Assembly (NCBI GenBank): GCA_958450365.1
Contig: CAUEEP010000927.1
Coordinates: 682,001 to 746,000 of the forward strand
DNA: 64,000 bases
Origin: Mesorhabditis belari
Taxonomy: Eukaryota; Nematoda; Chromadorea; Rhabditida; Rhabditidae
Reading direction: 5' to 3'
Under the pieces are notes generated by a model. It made no database searches. It was not told where the DNA came from and saw only the letters and a program-made list of their open reading frames with translations. Numbering within the stretch: position 1 is the stretch's first letter; each line of letters starts with the position of its first letter. Below, piece by piece: positions 11,471 to 24,022 of the stretch. The translations under genes were made by a program, and so were the position numbers.

Positions 11471-12802
11471 TGTTCCCCACAAATATCTCTTCTTTATGTC
11501 CTGTTTTTTCATACTCGTCCATCTCTTACTATGAGTACTCGAAATTTGCATTCAACGATGCCTCTATTTGTGTTTCTGAAAATAAACAATTACTTAGACT
11601 TAATACCTTTAAAAATTAGAAAATATCTTTCAACAATAGCTTCAGAATTTTATAAGAATAGAATAGAAGAATTGTTACAATAGAACAGAATAGAATTAAA
11701 GAATAGAATAGAATAGAATAGAACATTTTTGGGGTGAATTTTGAAAATACTATGACAATCAAAAATCAAAGAAATATCCATTTGAGGAGAAAGATATATG
11801 AAAGGAAGAAAAGAGATATTTAGAAATAAATGTACATGCTTTCTTTAGGGTTTTAAGCTAATTTGGATGTTTTTTGAACTTAAAAATAAGATTTTGAAAG
11901 TTCTCTTGACAAGAGATGTTCATCTAAAAATCTAAAAGTTCATTTAAAATTGTTCAGATTGATGTAGGCTATAATGCTTTTGATCGTCAGGTCAAAATTT
12001 TGGTCATTTCTTTACCTTTCAAAAAGTTTCACATTTCATTGTGAAACGAAGACTATATTTTAGGGAAAAATTGGAATGAATGAGTGTACTTTGAGCTGAA
12101 GTTTGGGTTGAACTTTCGGTTGAAAATGGAAACACTGAATCCTTTATTTTCAGGATAAGGTTTAAGCCAATATATATCAAAATGATAAGGTTTAAGCCAA
12201 CATATATCAAAATGAAAATCATTAGTAACCAAGGAGATCAAAAAAAGGTCACTTTTAAGTGACCAGCTTGAAAACACGGCTTTTCTGGTGGACTGGTTAA
12301 GTTCAAAGCACTGAATGGGCCTTTATATTATTATTTTTTTGCATAAGCAAGTAATTGAAGACTGAGAACTTTGATGTCATCGATGAAAAAACGGGTCGTT
12401 CCTTATTGAGGCGGAATTGAGAACTTATTTTGAGAGAGATTTTCTGAAGATTAAACGACCCAGTGCCTACGCGAAATCCGATCCACCAATTCATATGGAA
12501 ATTATGTGGGTTGAGCTGAATGGAGAAGAGATGGGTAAAGGCTCATTTCTGGAATTTTCTAGACGAGTTGTCGAGGTCTGATCTCAGTTAACAAGGCATT
12601 GAAGTAGGCTTTATCTAATAAAAGTTAAAGTTAGCAATTCTGGATAGGCAAAGCCTTGTTTTGTTCAAAATTTTCCACAAATTCCCATAAATTCAGTAGG
12701 CGTTCCTTCGAAAAGCCAATAATCATCAGAAAAAAACAATGGCGATAAAAGTTTCTCTTTTCTTTTTGTCTAGAGAATTGAATGAAATCGGAGATTCAAA
12801 TG

Positions 12803-13202
12803 AGGGAGAAATGGGGAGAATTTTGGGGTGGAAGGGGAGTGTTCATTTGAGAGTGCTTCAAAGAGAGCAACAGTTCATGGATTTTAAAGATTCAAGGTTA
12901 AAGAGGGCTTTGATTTCAGAAAACTGAAGTTGCAAAGTTTCTGGGGGAAAATCAATCAAAAATGGAAGACTAAAGCACAAAAATTAGCGCATTAATGCCC
13001 GAAAGATGTCTATTTGACTGAGGGAGAAGTGGGAAGAATTTTGGGGTGGAAGGGGAGTGTTCATTTGAGAGTGCTTCAAAGAGAGCAACAGTTCATGGAT
13101 TTTAAAGATTCAAGGTTAAAGAGGGCTTTGATTTCAGAAAACTGAAGTTGCAAAGTTTCTGGGGGAAAATCAATCAAAAAATGGGAGACTAAAGCACAAA
13201 AA
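12803..13202 (+). repeat. Tandem duplication, about 188-base unit
   Basis: About 12803-12990 and 13018-13202 are near identical (GGGAGAATTTTGGGGTGGAA through CAATCAAAAAATGG). The offset is about 210 bases, with a short unrelated linker carrying ATGCCCGAAAGATGTCTATT, which itself recurs at 13639. Confidence 0.9.
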
Positions 13203-13469
13203 CTAAACGGTTTAAAATACAAATTGAAAAAAAAAAAGAATTTTGAATATTTTCCTTGAAACTTTCTCGAAACTCGATTTCAGTCAGTCATTTATTTTTT
13301 GTGGAATCCATTTCTGAGAATGAAAACTTCTGTTTTAACTTTGAAGTTGCAAATTTAAGATTAAATACTGCAACATGATAATGGTAGGATTTTCGTAAAG
13401 CTATTTTTTAAATATTTTGTGCATTGTCTTCTTTCATGGACTTCAATCCTGAAGCCAGTTGATTGACTT

Positions 13470-13580
13470 GTTCTTCGTGTACTTTGTGCTATCCGACTTC
13501 GTCTACTTTGTGCTATCCGACTTCGTCTACTTTGTGCTATCTGACTTCGTCTACTTTGTGCTATCTGACTTTGTTTACTT
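13470..13580 (+). repeat. 25-base minisatellite (GACTTCGTCTACTTTGTGCTATCC)
   Basis: About four to five copies with small changes. The minus strand translates to a repetitive RRSQIAQS-type frame, an artefact of the repeat. Confidence 0.85.
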
Positions 13581-14944
13581 TGTGCATATTCTAAAGACAC
13601 GGGTTTTCCTTTTAAAAATCGCTTAATTTAAAAAAAAAATGCCCGAAAGATGTCTATTTGAATACAAGATGTAAAGATATTGTCCGAAAATCTCTAGATT
13701 CTTCTGATCTTTATCTACCATTCTCTAAATAAAAGCCAATCTTTTTTCTCCTTTACCGTCATCGAAAAAGAACGATTTTCAAAAGGAAAACCCGTGTCTT
13801 TAGAATATTTGTTTAGAAAATTGATAGATTACATCAGCTTTTCTTCATTTTTTTCCTTTTACCCAAGCAACTTTGTGATTCCATAAGGGAAATGGACGGG
13901 ATCGGATTTCCTCCCCATCTTTCTCCTCAATAAGGAAAAGAGGTGTTCCTTCAAAGATTGCAAGTGAAGCTCAAAGTTAGGGTTGAGTTCAAATGATAAA
14001 TACACCCTCTCTGGTGCACTCAACTCATTTTCAGAGGTCCATTATACAGAGTATTATGGGAAAATTGAAATTGACTGTAGAAATTAACTTGGAAATTCAT
14101 ATAAATATGAAATTAGGAGAATTGAATAATTGGTTTCTATAATTGTGCGCCACTCTGTAGAGAGGTAGTCAGTGTTGTCCTTTTGGGATCTCTTGAATCC
14201 CTTCTCCTAGACAGATTCATTCTAGAGTCACAAAATAAATTCAATTCTAAGCGTAATCTTCCTTCACCTCTTCTCCCTTTCCCCAATTGTTGATCGGACT
14301 TCTCCCGTTGGATCTGCTCATTGAAATTCTTGGACGAAGAAATGTCAGAAATGGAAACTCCTTCCATTCTTTCTTTCCATTCTTCCGGGTACTTCTCCCA
14401 CTCAGAACCGACAAAAAGTGAAGAGGACAAAGCATTTCTAGAACTCTACAGCCTTAGTTTAATTAAAGATAGGTTTCTTGAAGAAGAAAAAAAGTGTTTA
14501 TAAATAATGAATCACCAGTGATCCATGAGTGAAGCTATACAAGGGTTGAAGTTGGAGGATAACGAAAAAATTCAAATCAAAAACCCTTTGGAAATCTTGA
14601 AGACAGTAAGATGAATGAGAAAAGACTGAATGATTCATTCTCATTTGATTCAGAATCATCAAGGAAACGGAGAATTTGCTGAAACTAGAGAAAACTTAAC
14701 AGAAATCAAGCTAGAGACTCGTTTTTTCTCGATTCACGTCAAAGCTCAACTTGAACTCAAAGTAATTCAATTTTGAAATTCAAAAGAAAAACGGAAGCAG
14801 TCAAAAAAAGAGAATTATCTAATAGAAAAACTTTTCTTTCTTCAGTTAAAAATGAGAAATTTTTGAGAGAAGAAAGAATTTCAAAAAAAGCAAAAATTGT
14901 GGGCTGAAAATTGGGTTGGCTTTGTGCAGGAGAAGAACTAAAAT

Positions 14945-15580
14945 TTGGGTTTTTAGAAATGAGACTGAGAAAGCAAAAATAAATGGTTGAATGATGAAAG
15001 GGAGCTGATCTTGAAGCCTCACGTTTCTCATGTTAGTTTCTCATGTTTTCTCATCAACCTCACGTTTCTCATTTCTCTGATTCAGCCAAAAAAAAGTCCG
15101 TTTGTAATATGTAAAGATTAAATTCTAATAAAAAGACGGTAAAGCGTCAAATAAAGATTTCTGAGAAAGGAAAAAAGTTGAATAGAAGCAAGCTTTGTAT
15201 TAATTAATAATAAATGATTGCTTTACTAGATCTAGTAAAAGAATTATTTATTAGTAAAGCTACCGTCTTCTTATTAGAATTTAATCTTTACATATTACAA
15301 ATGGACTTTTTTTTGGCTGAATCAGATAACATCTAAGAAACGTGAGGTTTCAAGATCAGCTCCCTTTCATCATTCAGCCATTTATTTTTGCATTCTCAGT
15401 TTCATTTCTAAAAACCAGGATCTTTACATATTACAAACGGACTTTTTTTTGGCTGAATCAGAGAAATGAGAAACGTGAGTTTGATGAGAAAACATGAGAA
15501 ACTAACATGAGAAACGTGAGGCTTCAAGATCAGCTCCCTTTCATCATTCAACCATTTATTTTTGCTTTCTCAATCTCTAG
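14945..15580. repeat. Nested palindrome / MITE cluster
   Basis: A block at 14950-15140 (GAAAGGGAGCTGATCTTGAA ... CAGCCAAAAAAAAGTCCG ... GACGGTAAAGC) is repeated in reverse at 15262-15420 and again, partly, at 15425-15580. Between the first two arms lie short TAGTAAAG repeats. The layout suggests a foldback element with an extra arm. Confidence 0.75.
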
Positions 15581-16162
15581 TAAAGCTATCAGTAAAACAA
15601 TAGATCTAGTAAAGCAATCAGTAAAACAATTATTTATTCATAAATCATCAAATACCCTATCAAGTTTATAATCTTTTAAATAACCACAGTAGATCACTTC
15701 AAATAGAATTTCGAGAGCTCACTTTTTGCAAGCCTCTGACACTGAAGAAGATCTGATTAAAGAAAAGAAAGTAAAAAACCAATTTCCTTTCTGTTTTTAG
15801 ATTGGTCTTCAAGAGTGGTAAACTCTACGGAATTTTGCGAAAGAAAACTTTTACAAGTACGTAAGTGAGCCCTTTAAAGGAGAAAAGGGGGCCTAAATTG
15901 AAGCTCTTGGGAAACCAAAGATCGGATTGGATGGGGGTTACATTTATGGGTCAGAGCTCAGAGATCACTTAGATTCGTCTGATGTTTGGATGAATTTGTA
16001 TTTTACTCGTCGTCTAGTGTCAAAGCTCACATTGCTATGCGACAAGTGAAGCAAAAACAACAAGATTCTGAAAGATTAGTTCAGAAGGTTGATCGTTAAA
16101 CACAATGAAGTCAAAAAAAGTTTATTAGTTAAACTCTTAATAAGCTGATGAGGATTTGAAAG

Positions 16163-16290
16163 GTTAACTGTGGAAGCTTTATTGCTTTACTGCAATAAAG
16201 CTATTACTTTATTGCTTTACTGCAATAAAGTAATAAAGCTTTACTGCAATAAAGCAATAAAGCTTTACTGCAATAAAGCAACTATTGCAA
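16163..16290 (+). repeat. TGCAATAAAG / CAATAAAGCTTTACTG repeat
   Basis: Irregular copies of GCTTTACTGCAATAAAG, partly self-complementary. No coding content. Confidence 0.8.
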
Positions 16291-16856
16291 CTGTGGTTTA
16301 TTGCTGTGGAAGCAATAAAGCATCTGTTTAGAAGAATTTTTGATGTTAAAAAGTGGAAAATGAAAAAAAGGATGAGTTTTGGATGGCAGAAAAGATCGTT
16401 TGCTTTTGTCAGATTGAAAGTATTCTTTTACGAGATAAATTTAGTGTTTCTTCTTGACAGAAATCAATTTCCATTTGGAAGAATCTCGAATCAATAATGG
16501 CCAAAACTAACTGTAAGATTGGAAAGTTGAATGAAACAATGAAAGCAAAGCAACAACAATGAAAACAATGAAAGCAAAGCTCATCTCTTGGACCGTTACA
16601 AAACAACTCTGAAGTTAGAAAGCTTACCAAGCTCAGGCTCAGGTAGCAAGCTTACCAAAAACCATTTAATTCCTAAAAAAGCTGAAAAGTGAGTATGTTG
16701 GTGATAGATGATATAAAAAGAGTTGAATAATGATCACGCAAAGAAATTGAGAAAACATAAATTCTCAGAAATGTTTGGGCTTTAGAATTGAATCTAAAAT
16801 CAATTCCATTTCAAAAAAACCCGTTTGACAATTTGAGAAATCCGTCGATCGAACGT

Positions 16857-16932
16857 TGTACTCACAATATGTAAACACCTCTTTCCTGGCAAAGTACGAG
16901 AGCTTGGTTAAAGGGTTTAGTCTGCAATATCA
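16857..16932 (-). other. Exon-like duplicated block, copy 1
   Basis: About 75 bases, repeated at 22616-22692. Read on the minus strand it looks like an exon: acceptor ATTGCAG, codons TKPFNQALVLCQERGVYI, donor GTGAGT. The second copy has an indel that breaks this frame. Source gene not found in the window; it may be a shard of an exon located elsewhere. Confidence 0.4.
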
Positions 16933-17445
16933 ATAACAATGAGATAGAAATGAATCCTTTGTTCATTTCAAAGAATTCAAAAATGAAAACGAATGTTAAA
17001 TGTTTTTGATGTGTTCGGTTGAAAAAAAGGTTTTTAAAAAGACGTCAAGAAAGACCAAAGAAAGGCCTTCACTAATGAAATTGAGGCCATGAAAAGGGGA
17101 GAAGCTTTGAAAAGGTTTTGAAGAGGAAAGGAAAAGTGAAAAGATATTGCAGAGTTGAAGAGTTGAAGAGTTGAAGAGCTGGAGATGGGAGGAGAGTCTT
17201 GCATGAATGCTTCAGTGATTCTGGATGAACTTAAAAGACTTTGGCCTTGAGAAGCGAAGAGTTTAACTTTGGTCGAGCAATAACAAACAGGATCTGCCTT
17301 AAGGTTTAATAGGATCGTATCTTGAGCCAGTTTGATGGCAGTTTTGTTTTATGGATTCAGTAGCATATTGCTTTTAATTTTGATTTTTGAATTTGACTTC
17401 TTGATCTTTAAAAAGTGTTATCAAAGACTTGAAAACTTTGATTTT

Positions 17446-17916
17446 AACAAGTTGACGACATTGTCACCTGATGCTGTCTGACACATATTCGTTCATTGGA
17501 CATTGTTCATTGGACGTTCATTGGACATCAGGGACATTGTCACCTGATGCTGTTTGACACATATTCGGTCATTGGACATTGTTCATTGGACGTTCATTGG
17601 ACGTTCATTGGACATCAGGGACATTGTCACCTGATGCTGTTTGACACATATTCGTTCATTGGACATTGTTCATTGGACGTTCATTAGACATCAGGGACAT
17701 TGTCACCTGATGCTGTCTGACACATATTCGGTCATTGGACATTGTTCATTGGACGTTCATTGGACGTTCATTGGACATCAGGGACATTGTCACCTGATGT
17801 CAGGTGACATTTTTTTGTCGAAAAAAAACAACGTTGTTTCATGCGATTGTTTGTGCAAAAATTGTCGTCATTGTCGTCATTGTCGCCAAAAATTGTCGCC
17901 ATTGTCGTCAACGTGT
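17446..17916. mobile_element. MITE with expanded internal minisatellite (copy A of the GTTGACGACATTGTCACC family)
   Basis: Ends AAGTTGACGACATTGTCACC (left) and GTCGTCAACGTGTTAAC (right) are inverted repeats. A second copy at 57637-57795 is only about 160 bases long. Here the inside is expanded into four copies of a 100-115-base unit that each contain TTGTTCATTGGACGTTCATT, TCAGGGACATTGTCACCTGA and TGACACATATTCG. Confidence 0.85.
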
Positions 17917-18593
17917 TAACAAGTTGTTCCATTTCTCGTCCAAAAATTGTCAAGTTCATCAAAACTTTATAACACTTGCTTCAGCCCTATCATTTTATTT
18001 GTCATTTTTTCAGATTCAAAGATTTCTTGAGATTGAGATCAAAGATTTTCTTTTGTTAATGCTGATAACTTTAACTATATTGCTGATAACTTCAACTAGT
18101 TTTTAAGAGTCAATTTTTGAATAGAAATGAAATGAACGCTTGAATGATTCGATTCAGAAAATGAGGAAGAAGGGAAAAAATGAAATTTACATCTAACTTT
18201 GCCAATTAATTTCTTCAATTCTACTGAAACAAGAAAGCAGAAAAAATAGAAAAGAAACTAATTTAGAAGAAGAATAGGTGATTGACGTCAAAAAACGCAA
18301 GCAAATGAGTGAAAAAAAAAGTTGATCGCGAATTTCTATCTGCAAAACTAAACAGAACCAAAAAATTGTGTGAAATCGAATGGGAAAACTCTCCAAATCC
18401 TTGTTTAGAGACTTGTTTTTGCTTTGAAATTTGAAAAAGAAGAAAAGAAATTAGAAGAAAAAAAGGTAAGCTTTGCATGGCTTAATTGGTTTTGACTTTT
18501 TTGCAGGTTAAAGGGAAAGAAACTAAAGAATGGGAATCTTTAAATAGAACAGTTCAATAAGTAGACAAAATGGCTGATCAAGGGAAAATGACA

Positions 18594-18988
18594 TACCGTA
18601 AATACTGTAATAGTATACGCCACCCCCCCTCGTACAGACGCGTAGTCGCAAAGTCGTATTTCATTTTTTGCAAAGCGCCCGTACTTTCAAAAAATCTGGC
18701 TTTGGTATCAAAAAATAGCTGAAATTCAGGGCTATTTTTTGATACCTAAGCGCGCATTGTAGCTTAAACCAGTGTCGAGAAAAACTCGTTCAAAGCTAGA
18801 CTACACAACACTCCGCACCGTCATTATCTGTGGTATCAAAAAATAGCCCTGAATTTCAGCTATTTTTTGATACCTAAGCGCGCATTGTAGCTTAAACCAG
18901 TGTCGAGAAAAACTCGTTCAAAGCTAGACTACACAACACTCCGCACCGTCATTATGGGAGTGGGGTACTAGTACGGTATTTACAGTAG
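18594..18988. mobile_element. Palindromic MITE, family TACCGTAAATACTGTAAT, copy 1
   Basis: The ends are imperfect complements (TACCGTAAATACTGTAATAG against TACTGTAAATACCGTACTAG). Inside, two long blocks are arranged so that TGGTATCAAAAAATAGC... and the GTGTCGAGAAAAACTCG / ACTCCGCACCGTCATTAT segments appear twice. Four other copies are in this window: 26164, 43150, 60058 and 60577. Confidence 0.9.
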
Positions 18989-19127
18989 GTATATAGAAAT
19001 AATCTAATGAAATAACTAACGGGTCTACAGTAATCCCAGGCAGTAAATTGCTTTTAAACTTGCCTGTGTGATTCGCGCTTTGAGAGTGCACTTGTTAGCA
19101 CCAGTTATCTATGTATTCATGGCCAAA

Positions 19128-19318
19128 TCCGGCATTTTATAGTTTTGGACTTTGTACAAAACCTCTAACTATAATATAAAGTTATATTTTCGAGTGCTCA
19201 GATTCAAGAACTCTTTGAAATATTGTCAGTAAAACTCACGCAAAACGGAACAAGTAAAAAGTTAAAGTAAAGACCAAAAATTCAGCTGTCTTTTTGATTT
19301 TCGTTTGTTTGTTTTGAG
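19128..19318 (-). repeat. Inverted copy of the block at 57945-58140
   Basis: The minus strand (GTTGAATTTTTGGCTTTTAC-like through TTATAGTTAGAGGTTTTGTA) matches 57945-58140 over about 190 bases. The flanking (AGCA)n repeat and GC island are not shared. Confidence 0.8.
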
Positions 19319-19362
19319 AAATTGCTTCCTTGTCGATGAATTCAAATATTTAATTGCTTGTC

Positions 19363-19411
<49 letters not shown>
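19363..19411 (+). repeat. (AGCA)n microsatellite
   Basis: About 12 perfect AGCA units. Confidence 0.95.
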
Positions 19412-19413
<2 letters not shown>

Positions 19414-19489
19414 TTACTGCCTTGGTGTCCACTCATACATCGGTTCACTGGTTTTTAAGCGTATAAATGACAATATTTGGAGAGAGAGT

Positions 19490-20060
19490 TTGTGTAAGCT
19501 TGCTTCCCGCTTGGTCGATCCCGAACCCGTTCGTAGAGGACGGCGTCCGGAGCCATGGGCTGACCCGGGTCGGCAAACCAATAGCCCTGAGCAGCAGACC
19601 GAAAGGATGTTATGGACTATGGTCACTGTCTCCCGTGAGGGAAATAACTGATGTTCACGAAGCCTTTTCACAGTGCCACCCGTGGAGGGAGGCAGAATGG
19701 TCTGTTGCTCGGAACCGAATTACATTATGCTCCCTTTGGGCACCGGCCTCCGTCAGCTGTCCGCGATTTGACAGTCGTCTAGACGGTGGAAGCTTGAACA
19801 CCTCATTGGAGGAACCGTGAGGTTCTTAAACCGACTTCGAATCTAATCAATCCCTTACGCATCAACAAAGCGTAACTTCGGAGCCTTCTCCTACTTACGT
19901 TGCGCGCATCCTAGAAAGCTGAGCATTCTTTCAGCGGGAGTCGGTGCCATCGCCAAGGACCAGACGTGGACCTCGGAGCCCAATGTTAGGTGGCGGAGTG
20001 CGAAGTTCAGCCACCTCCTCGTGGTGCACTCTGGGCACTTCCTGGAAACAGAAAGTGGCA
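19490..20060. other. GC-rich island 1, unidentified
   Basis: About 570 bases of clearly higher GC and CpG content than the AT-rich surroundings, beginning near CTTGCTTCCCGCTTGGTCGA and ending near CTGGGCACTTCCTGG. It has no intact long frame. The composition resembles rDNA spacer or the 5' region of a non-LTR element, but I recognise no diagnostic 18S, 5.8S, 28S or reverse-transcriptase sequence. Confidence 0.5.
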
Positions 20061-20699
20061 AAGAGTTGGAGAAAAAGGAAAGAACTTTTGGAAGAGTTCG
20101 AAAACTTTCAAAAAAACTTTAAAGTTTTCTTCTTTCAGAGGTTTATTTTTGTCTTGCAAACTGTTCTGAAATGAAGTTTTGCTCTGCGCCAGAAGGCGAC
20201 GATTATATGTTGTCTCTCCAAACAAAATCTTTAATTTGTGCTGATCTTGAGTTATTTTTCCCGTATTTTGGCTAGAAGTAGTTATCGCGGGGGTATAACC
20301 GATAAGAATTCGGTAGTCGATTGCAAAACTAAAAAACACTAGCTCGATTCACAGTAAACTCTAGTGAATTTCTGAAAAAAAAAGCGAAAATTGCCTTAAC
20401 AAAAGCGTTCAAATACAATTATGACTTCATGGGAAAAACGAGTTTTGAGACAAAATTTGGACACAAATAAATTCGAAAGTAAACGAAAGCAAAAATAAAA
20501 GAAAACTTGTGAATTCGCTCGGAAAACAAAAGTCAATTTTGACGGGAGAAATTAGCATTTTTTTTTGAGTGAGCAGAAAAAATGGGTTTGACGCAGAAGA
20601 ATTGAGGAGGAAAGGAGAGGGGAGAACCAATTTGAAGACACAAATATACGCTTTGAAATGGCATGCGCTTACAAATAGTTGCGAATTAAACAAAGTACT

Positions 20700-20906
20700 T
20701 TTGGTATTCAGCTGAATCGGAAAGTGATGTTCGACGGGATGTTAGCGATTTTTACGACAAAATTTGCTTGTAAGTGAACCAAAATTGATTGAAAAAGATG
20801 GGGAAATTGACTAATAGACACTTTTTATTTAAAGGAAGCTCTAGGTTAATTGATGGTTTTATTACTTTTATGAAAAAAGAATGAAAAGACTTATTGACTA
20901 ACTTAA
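20700..20906. mobile_element. Truncated relative of the mariner-type MITE at 23349
   Basis: The segment GATTTTTACGACAAAATTTG through GAATGAAAAGACTTATTG follows the 3' half of the 23349-23872 element base for base with scattered changes. The left end and the terminal GCATCAACCTA are lost. Confidence 0.7.
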
Positions 20907-20929
20907 AAGTCATAGCTTGTACCTCTTCA

Positions 20930-21065
20930 TCTCTTCATTGCACCCCTTCATTGCACCCCTTCATTGCACCCCTTCATTGCACCCCTTCATTGCACCACTT
21001 CATTCCACCACTTCATTCCATCTCTTCATTCCACTTCTCCATTCCACCCATTCATTCCACCATCA
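20930..21065 (+). repeat. CCCCTTCATTGCA minisatellite
   Basis: About ten copies of an 11-13-base unit (CCCCTTCATTGCA, later TTCATTCCACC). Confidence 0.9.
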
Positions 21066-21809
21066 ATTCATTCAAAATTTCTTAAAGGAGAGGTATGATT
21101 TACTAAATCCAGCTCTAATAAAACCAATTTTGATCTCATAGCTGTATTGTAAGTTTAGATATCAAGCTACTCATACCAATTTTAAACTGAAACACGAGCT
21201 ATTCCTTTTTCTTGGAGCCGGAAATGTTTAGGCCGAATCTTTCCTTTCCAAGAGAGGCATTAAAATGGAATTTTTAGAATATGAGAAAAGGGAAAAGCAA
21301 CAAAACTCACAAAAAAGTGTTGCAGAAATTTTCGGGAATTAGTTGACGTTTGGTAGAAAAGTTAAAACAATATTCGGAACGAAATTTGTTCCAAGAATAG
21401 ATGATCAACGAGTTTACCGAGTTTTCATCGTCACTTCTCTGTTCTGATCCTTTAAAAAGGATTAGGATTAGTGCTTTCGTTAAAACTTGCAGCTTCTTCC
21501 AAAATTCCACAATATGCTCATTCAAAAAGAAATCTACAAGAGGGCAAGCTTTCGAAAGAATCTTGTAACAATGACATTCAAAAAATGAAAGAGCTCAAAG
21601 TCTGTGAGACAAGACAGTGATACTGTGAATTCATTTTTGAATTGTGAATTTCAAATACTCAGTTAGATTAACAAGTTGTACTTGTTGTACTTGTTAAGTT
21701 AGATTAACAAGTTGTACTTGTTAATCATATTCACATTTAAACCAGTAATCAGAGCACTTATTTCTCATTCAAATAGCGATGTTGAATCACTCTCAAGAAC
21801 ACGATAAAG

Positions 21810-21926
21810 TATTGTTCTTGTTCTTGTTCTTGTTCTTGTTCTTGTTCTTGTTCTTGTTCTTGTTCTTGTTCTTGTTCTTGTTCTTGTTCTTGTTCTTGTT
21901 CTTGTTCTTGTTCTTGTTCTTGTTCT
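21810..21926 (+). repeat. (TTGTTC)n hexanucleotide satellite
   Basis: About 19 near-perfect TTGTTC units. The minus strand gives Glu-Gln and Arg-Thr dipeptide frames that are repeat artefacts. Confidence 0.95.
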
Positions 21927-22615
21927 ACTATTTCTAGTATCATTCAAAAGCTCAAAATCTTCTCTATTTAACGATATAAAAAGTTAAGAATGATCTGATT
22001 TCTGGGGAAGGTTATTCATCTTTCAAGTAAACTACTCAAATTCCTTGCCTCTATTCGAAAGAATAGTACTTTTTGAAGCTATAATCGAGCTGATTACAGT
22101 CAATTTTATCACTAAAACTTGCCAAGACGGTAAATGAAATGCGGAAAGATTTGGATTGATCGAGAGAATTGTGAAAATTGAGTAAAACAAGAAGAAAAAC
22201 AAGGAAAACAAGGTTTTTTCTTTGAAAGCGTGGAAAAATCGGTAGAAAAGGCTTAAATGGTCAATGTTTTTAGATATGGTGAAAGAGATTTATCTTTGGA
22301 AGAAAAGAATGAAAGAAACAGAAGAAAGGAAAAGAGAGATTCGGTCATAAGATGTATACATCTCATTTTGTGGGCAGGAATCGATCACTCACTAATTTCG
22401 CTTTGTTTTCGGTAAGGAATCCCAAGTTTTAACCTTAATAAACCTTTAACAAGTGTACTTTATGCTCAAATTTTGGGTAAACACCGTCCTGGCGCACTAG
22501 TTTATTGCAAACTGTTGCGCTTTCAGTGCACTAGAAGGTTTGTGTTTCTATAGTCAAAGAAAATTAGTCTATTACAGCACTAATCTCTACTCAACATAGA
22601 ATTTGGAGGGTGCAC

Positions 22616-22692
22616 TTTGTACTCACAATATGTAAACATCTGTTTCCTGGCAAACAGAGAGCTTGGTTAAAGGGTTTAGTCTGCAATATCAA
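22616..22692 (-). other. Exon-like duplicated block, copy 2
   Basis: Partner of 16857-16932. Shares GTACTCACAATATGTAAACA and GAGAGCTTGGTTAAAGGGTT. Small indels shift the frame seen in copy 1. Confidence 0.4.
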
Positions 22693-23348
22693 TAATAAAC
22701 TGCAGTATCAATCTGTAATATCAACAATAAACTCAAAAAGTATCTACGTCAAAATCCATCAGATTCATGAGTTTTTCTTTCAATTTCTTCTGAACTTTCA
22801 GTTATTTATTTCCTTTTTTTTTCATTTAGGTCAAAAACTCAAAAGATTGACGAAAAAGCCATTCATTACGATGAGAATTATTTAGCTGAAGAAAGATTTT
22901 CGCTTTAAATCAAAAGAAAGAATTCTTGATTCTCAGAAAAGTGAATAAAAAAAGTGAACCTTTGAAAGTCAACCTTATTTTGGAAATTTCTGGGTAATAA
23001 AAACGAGATTTTGTCTCGAAAAACAGCTTCAATAAATATTTTCAATTGAAATCCTCTAGAGAAAGATTGGTAAAGAAATATTATTCTAATTTAGACATAA
23101 AATAGAAAACTTTGAATTCGCTTCATGTACAATGATGTTCAATGATGTACAATGTACAATGATGTACAATGATGTTCCCCAGGGACCATGAACTTTGTGC
23201 GTTTACGTAACCGCTTGCTTTCTGGCGTATCACTTAATATGCTTAATCCGCATTTTTGGCGAATAATGCAGCGAATATAGCCCTAAATGATGGTAATCTA
23301 AGGATAAATTTGGTAATTAGTGCAAAGATAAATATCATTCTTATATTA

Positions 23349-23872
23349 GGTTGATGCATAAGTGTTTTTGTTCCTTTTCGTCTGCCGTTTGAAGCCAACA
23401 AATGCACCAATTAAACCACGGTTGATTTCATTAGAAAAAACCAATTATTTTTCTGCAAAATAACATTAAAACGGGTTTAAAAATATTTAATGCCTGGATT
23501 TTCTTGAGAGTATGAAGTCGGGTAGTCAAAAAGGGCTAACTCGATGATGCGGTTTAGACACCTTAGCTAAAGAAAACCTATCTTCGTGTCAATAGATAAA
23601 AGATAGAGAAAAAAAACGTTTGATATTTCGCCAAAATTTCAGAGAAATTCATTCAGCCAATTTTTCCGTAGAGTTTTTTATAGATTTTTACGAAAAAGGC
23701 GTTTTTCACTCTCGAATTTGCTTGAAAGTGAACCGAAATTCATTTAAAAAGATGCAAATTGAACAAAAAAACACTTTTTTTATAGAGCAAACTATAGATT
23801 AATTGGTGAATTTGTTACTTTTTAACAGAAGTACGAAAAAAAACGAAAAGACTTATGCATCAACCTATTATA
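23349..23872. mobile_element. Mariner-type MITE with terminal TTAGGTTGATGCATAAGT
   Basis: Left end TTAGGTTGATGCATAAGTG and right end CACTTATGCATCAACCTA-type complement, flanked by TA, about 525 bases. The termini resemble mariner inverted repeats. No transposase frame survives. It sits inside one copy of a local direct repeat (ATTAGTGCAAA...CAACAATTGACAAAAAGATT) whose uninterrupted copy is at 24515-24640. Confidence 0.8.
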
Positions 23873-24022
23873 ATATTCAAATCTCAATCAACAATTGACA
23901 AAAAGATTAGCAGAAAATTAGCTTCTCATTAAAAGAAATAGTAATCTCAATCTGCTCTAATACAAACGGTAGATACATCTTGGTTACTGCCGAGTGGGTG
24001 GCATTGGGTGCTGAATGGGTGG

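Larger units (their letters stand above)
11494..18593. other. Gene-poor repeat field upstream of the GPCR
   Basis: No gene could be supported on either strand. Short open frames (for example around 12739, 14137-14503 and 16285) have no family signature. Identified contents are listed separately: a tandem duplication near 13 kb, a palindromic cluster at 15 kb, a TAAAG repeat at 16.2 kb, an exon-like duplicated block at 16.86 kb and a MITE at 17.4 kb. The first exon(s) of the GPCR may lie here unseen. Confidence 0.6.

Noticed and set aside
12739..12927. 62-codon frame starting MAIKVSLFF
   Set aside because: Its 3' half is the tandemly duplicated unit, and the second copy is not kept in frame.
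14137..14503. Overlapping plus and minus frames of 60-97 codons with acidic content
   Set aside because: No splice partners, no domain, and both strands open equally. A small protein starting MSEMETPS cannot be excluded, but nothing supports it.
19467..19820. 117-codon frame in GC-rich island 1
   Set aside because: GC-rich DNA lacks stops by composition; the residues show no domain and several frames are open together.
21758..21947. Gln-Glu and Arg-Thr dipeptide proteins
   Set aside because: Pure translation of the (TTGTTC)n satellite.
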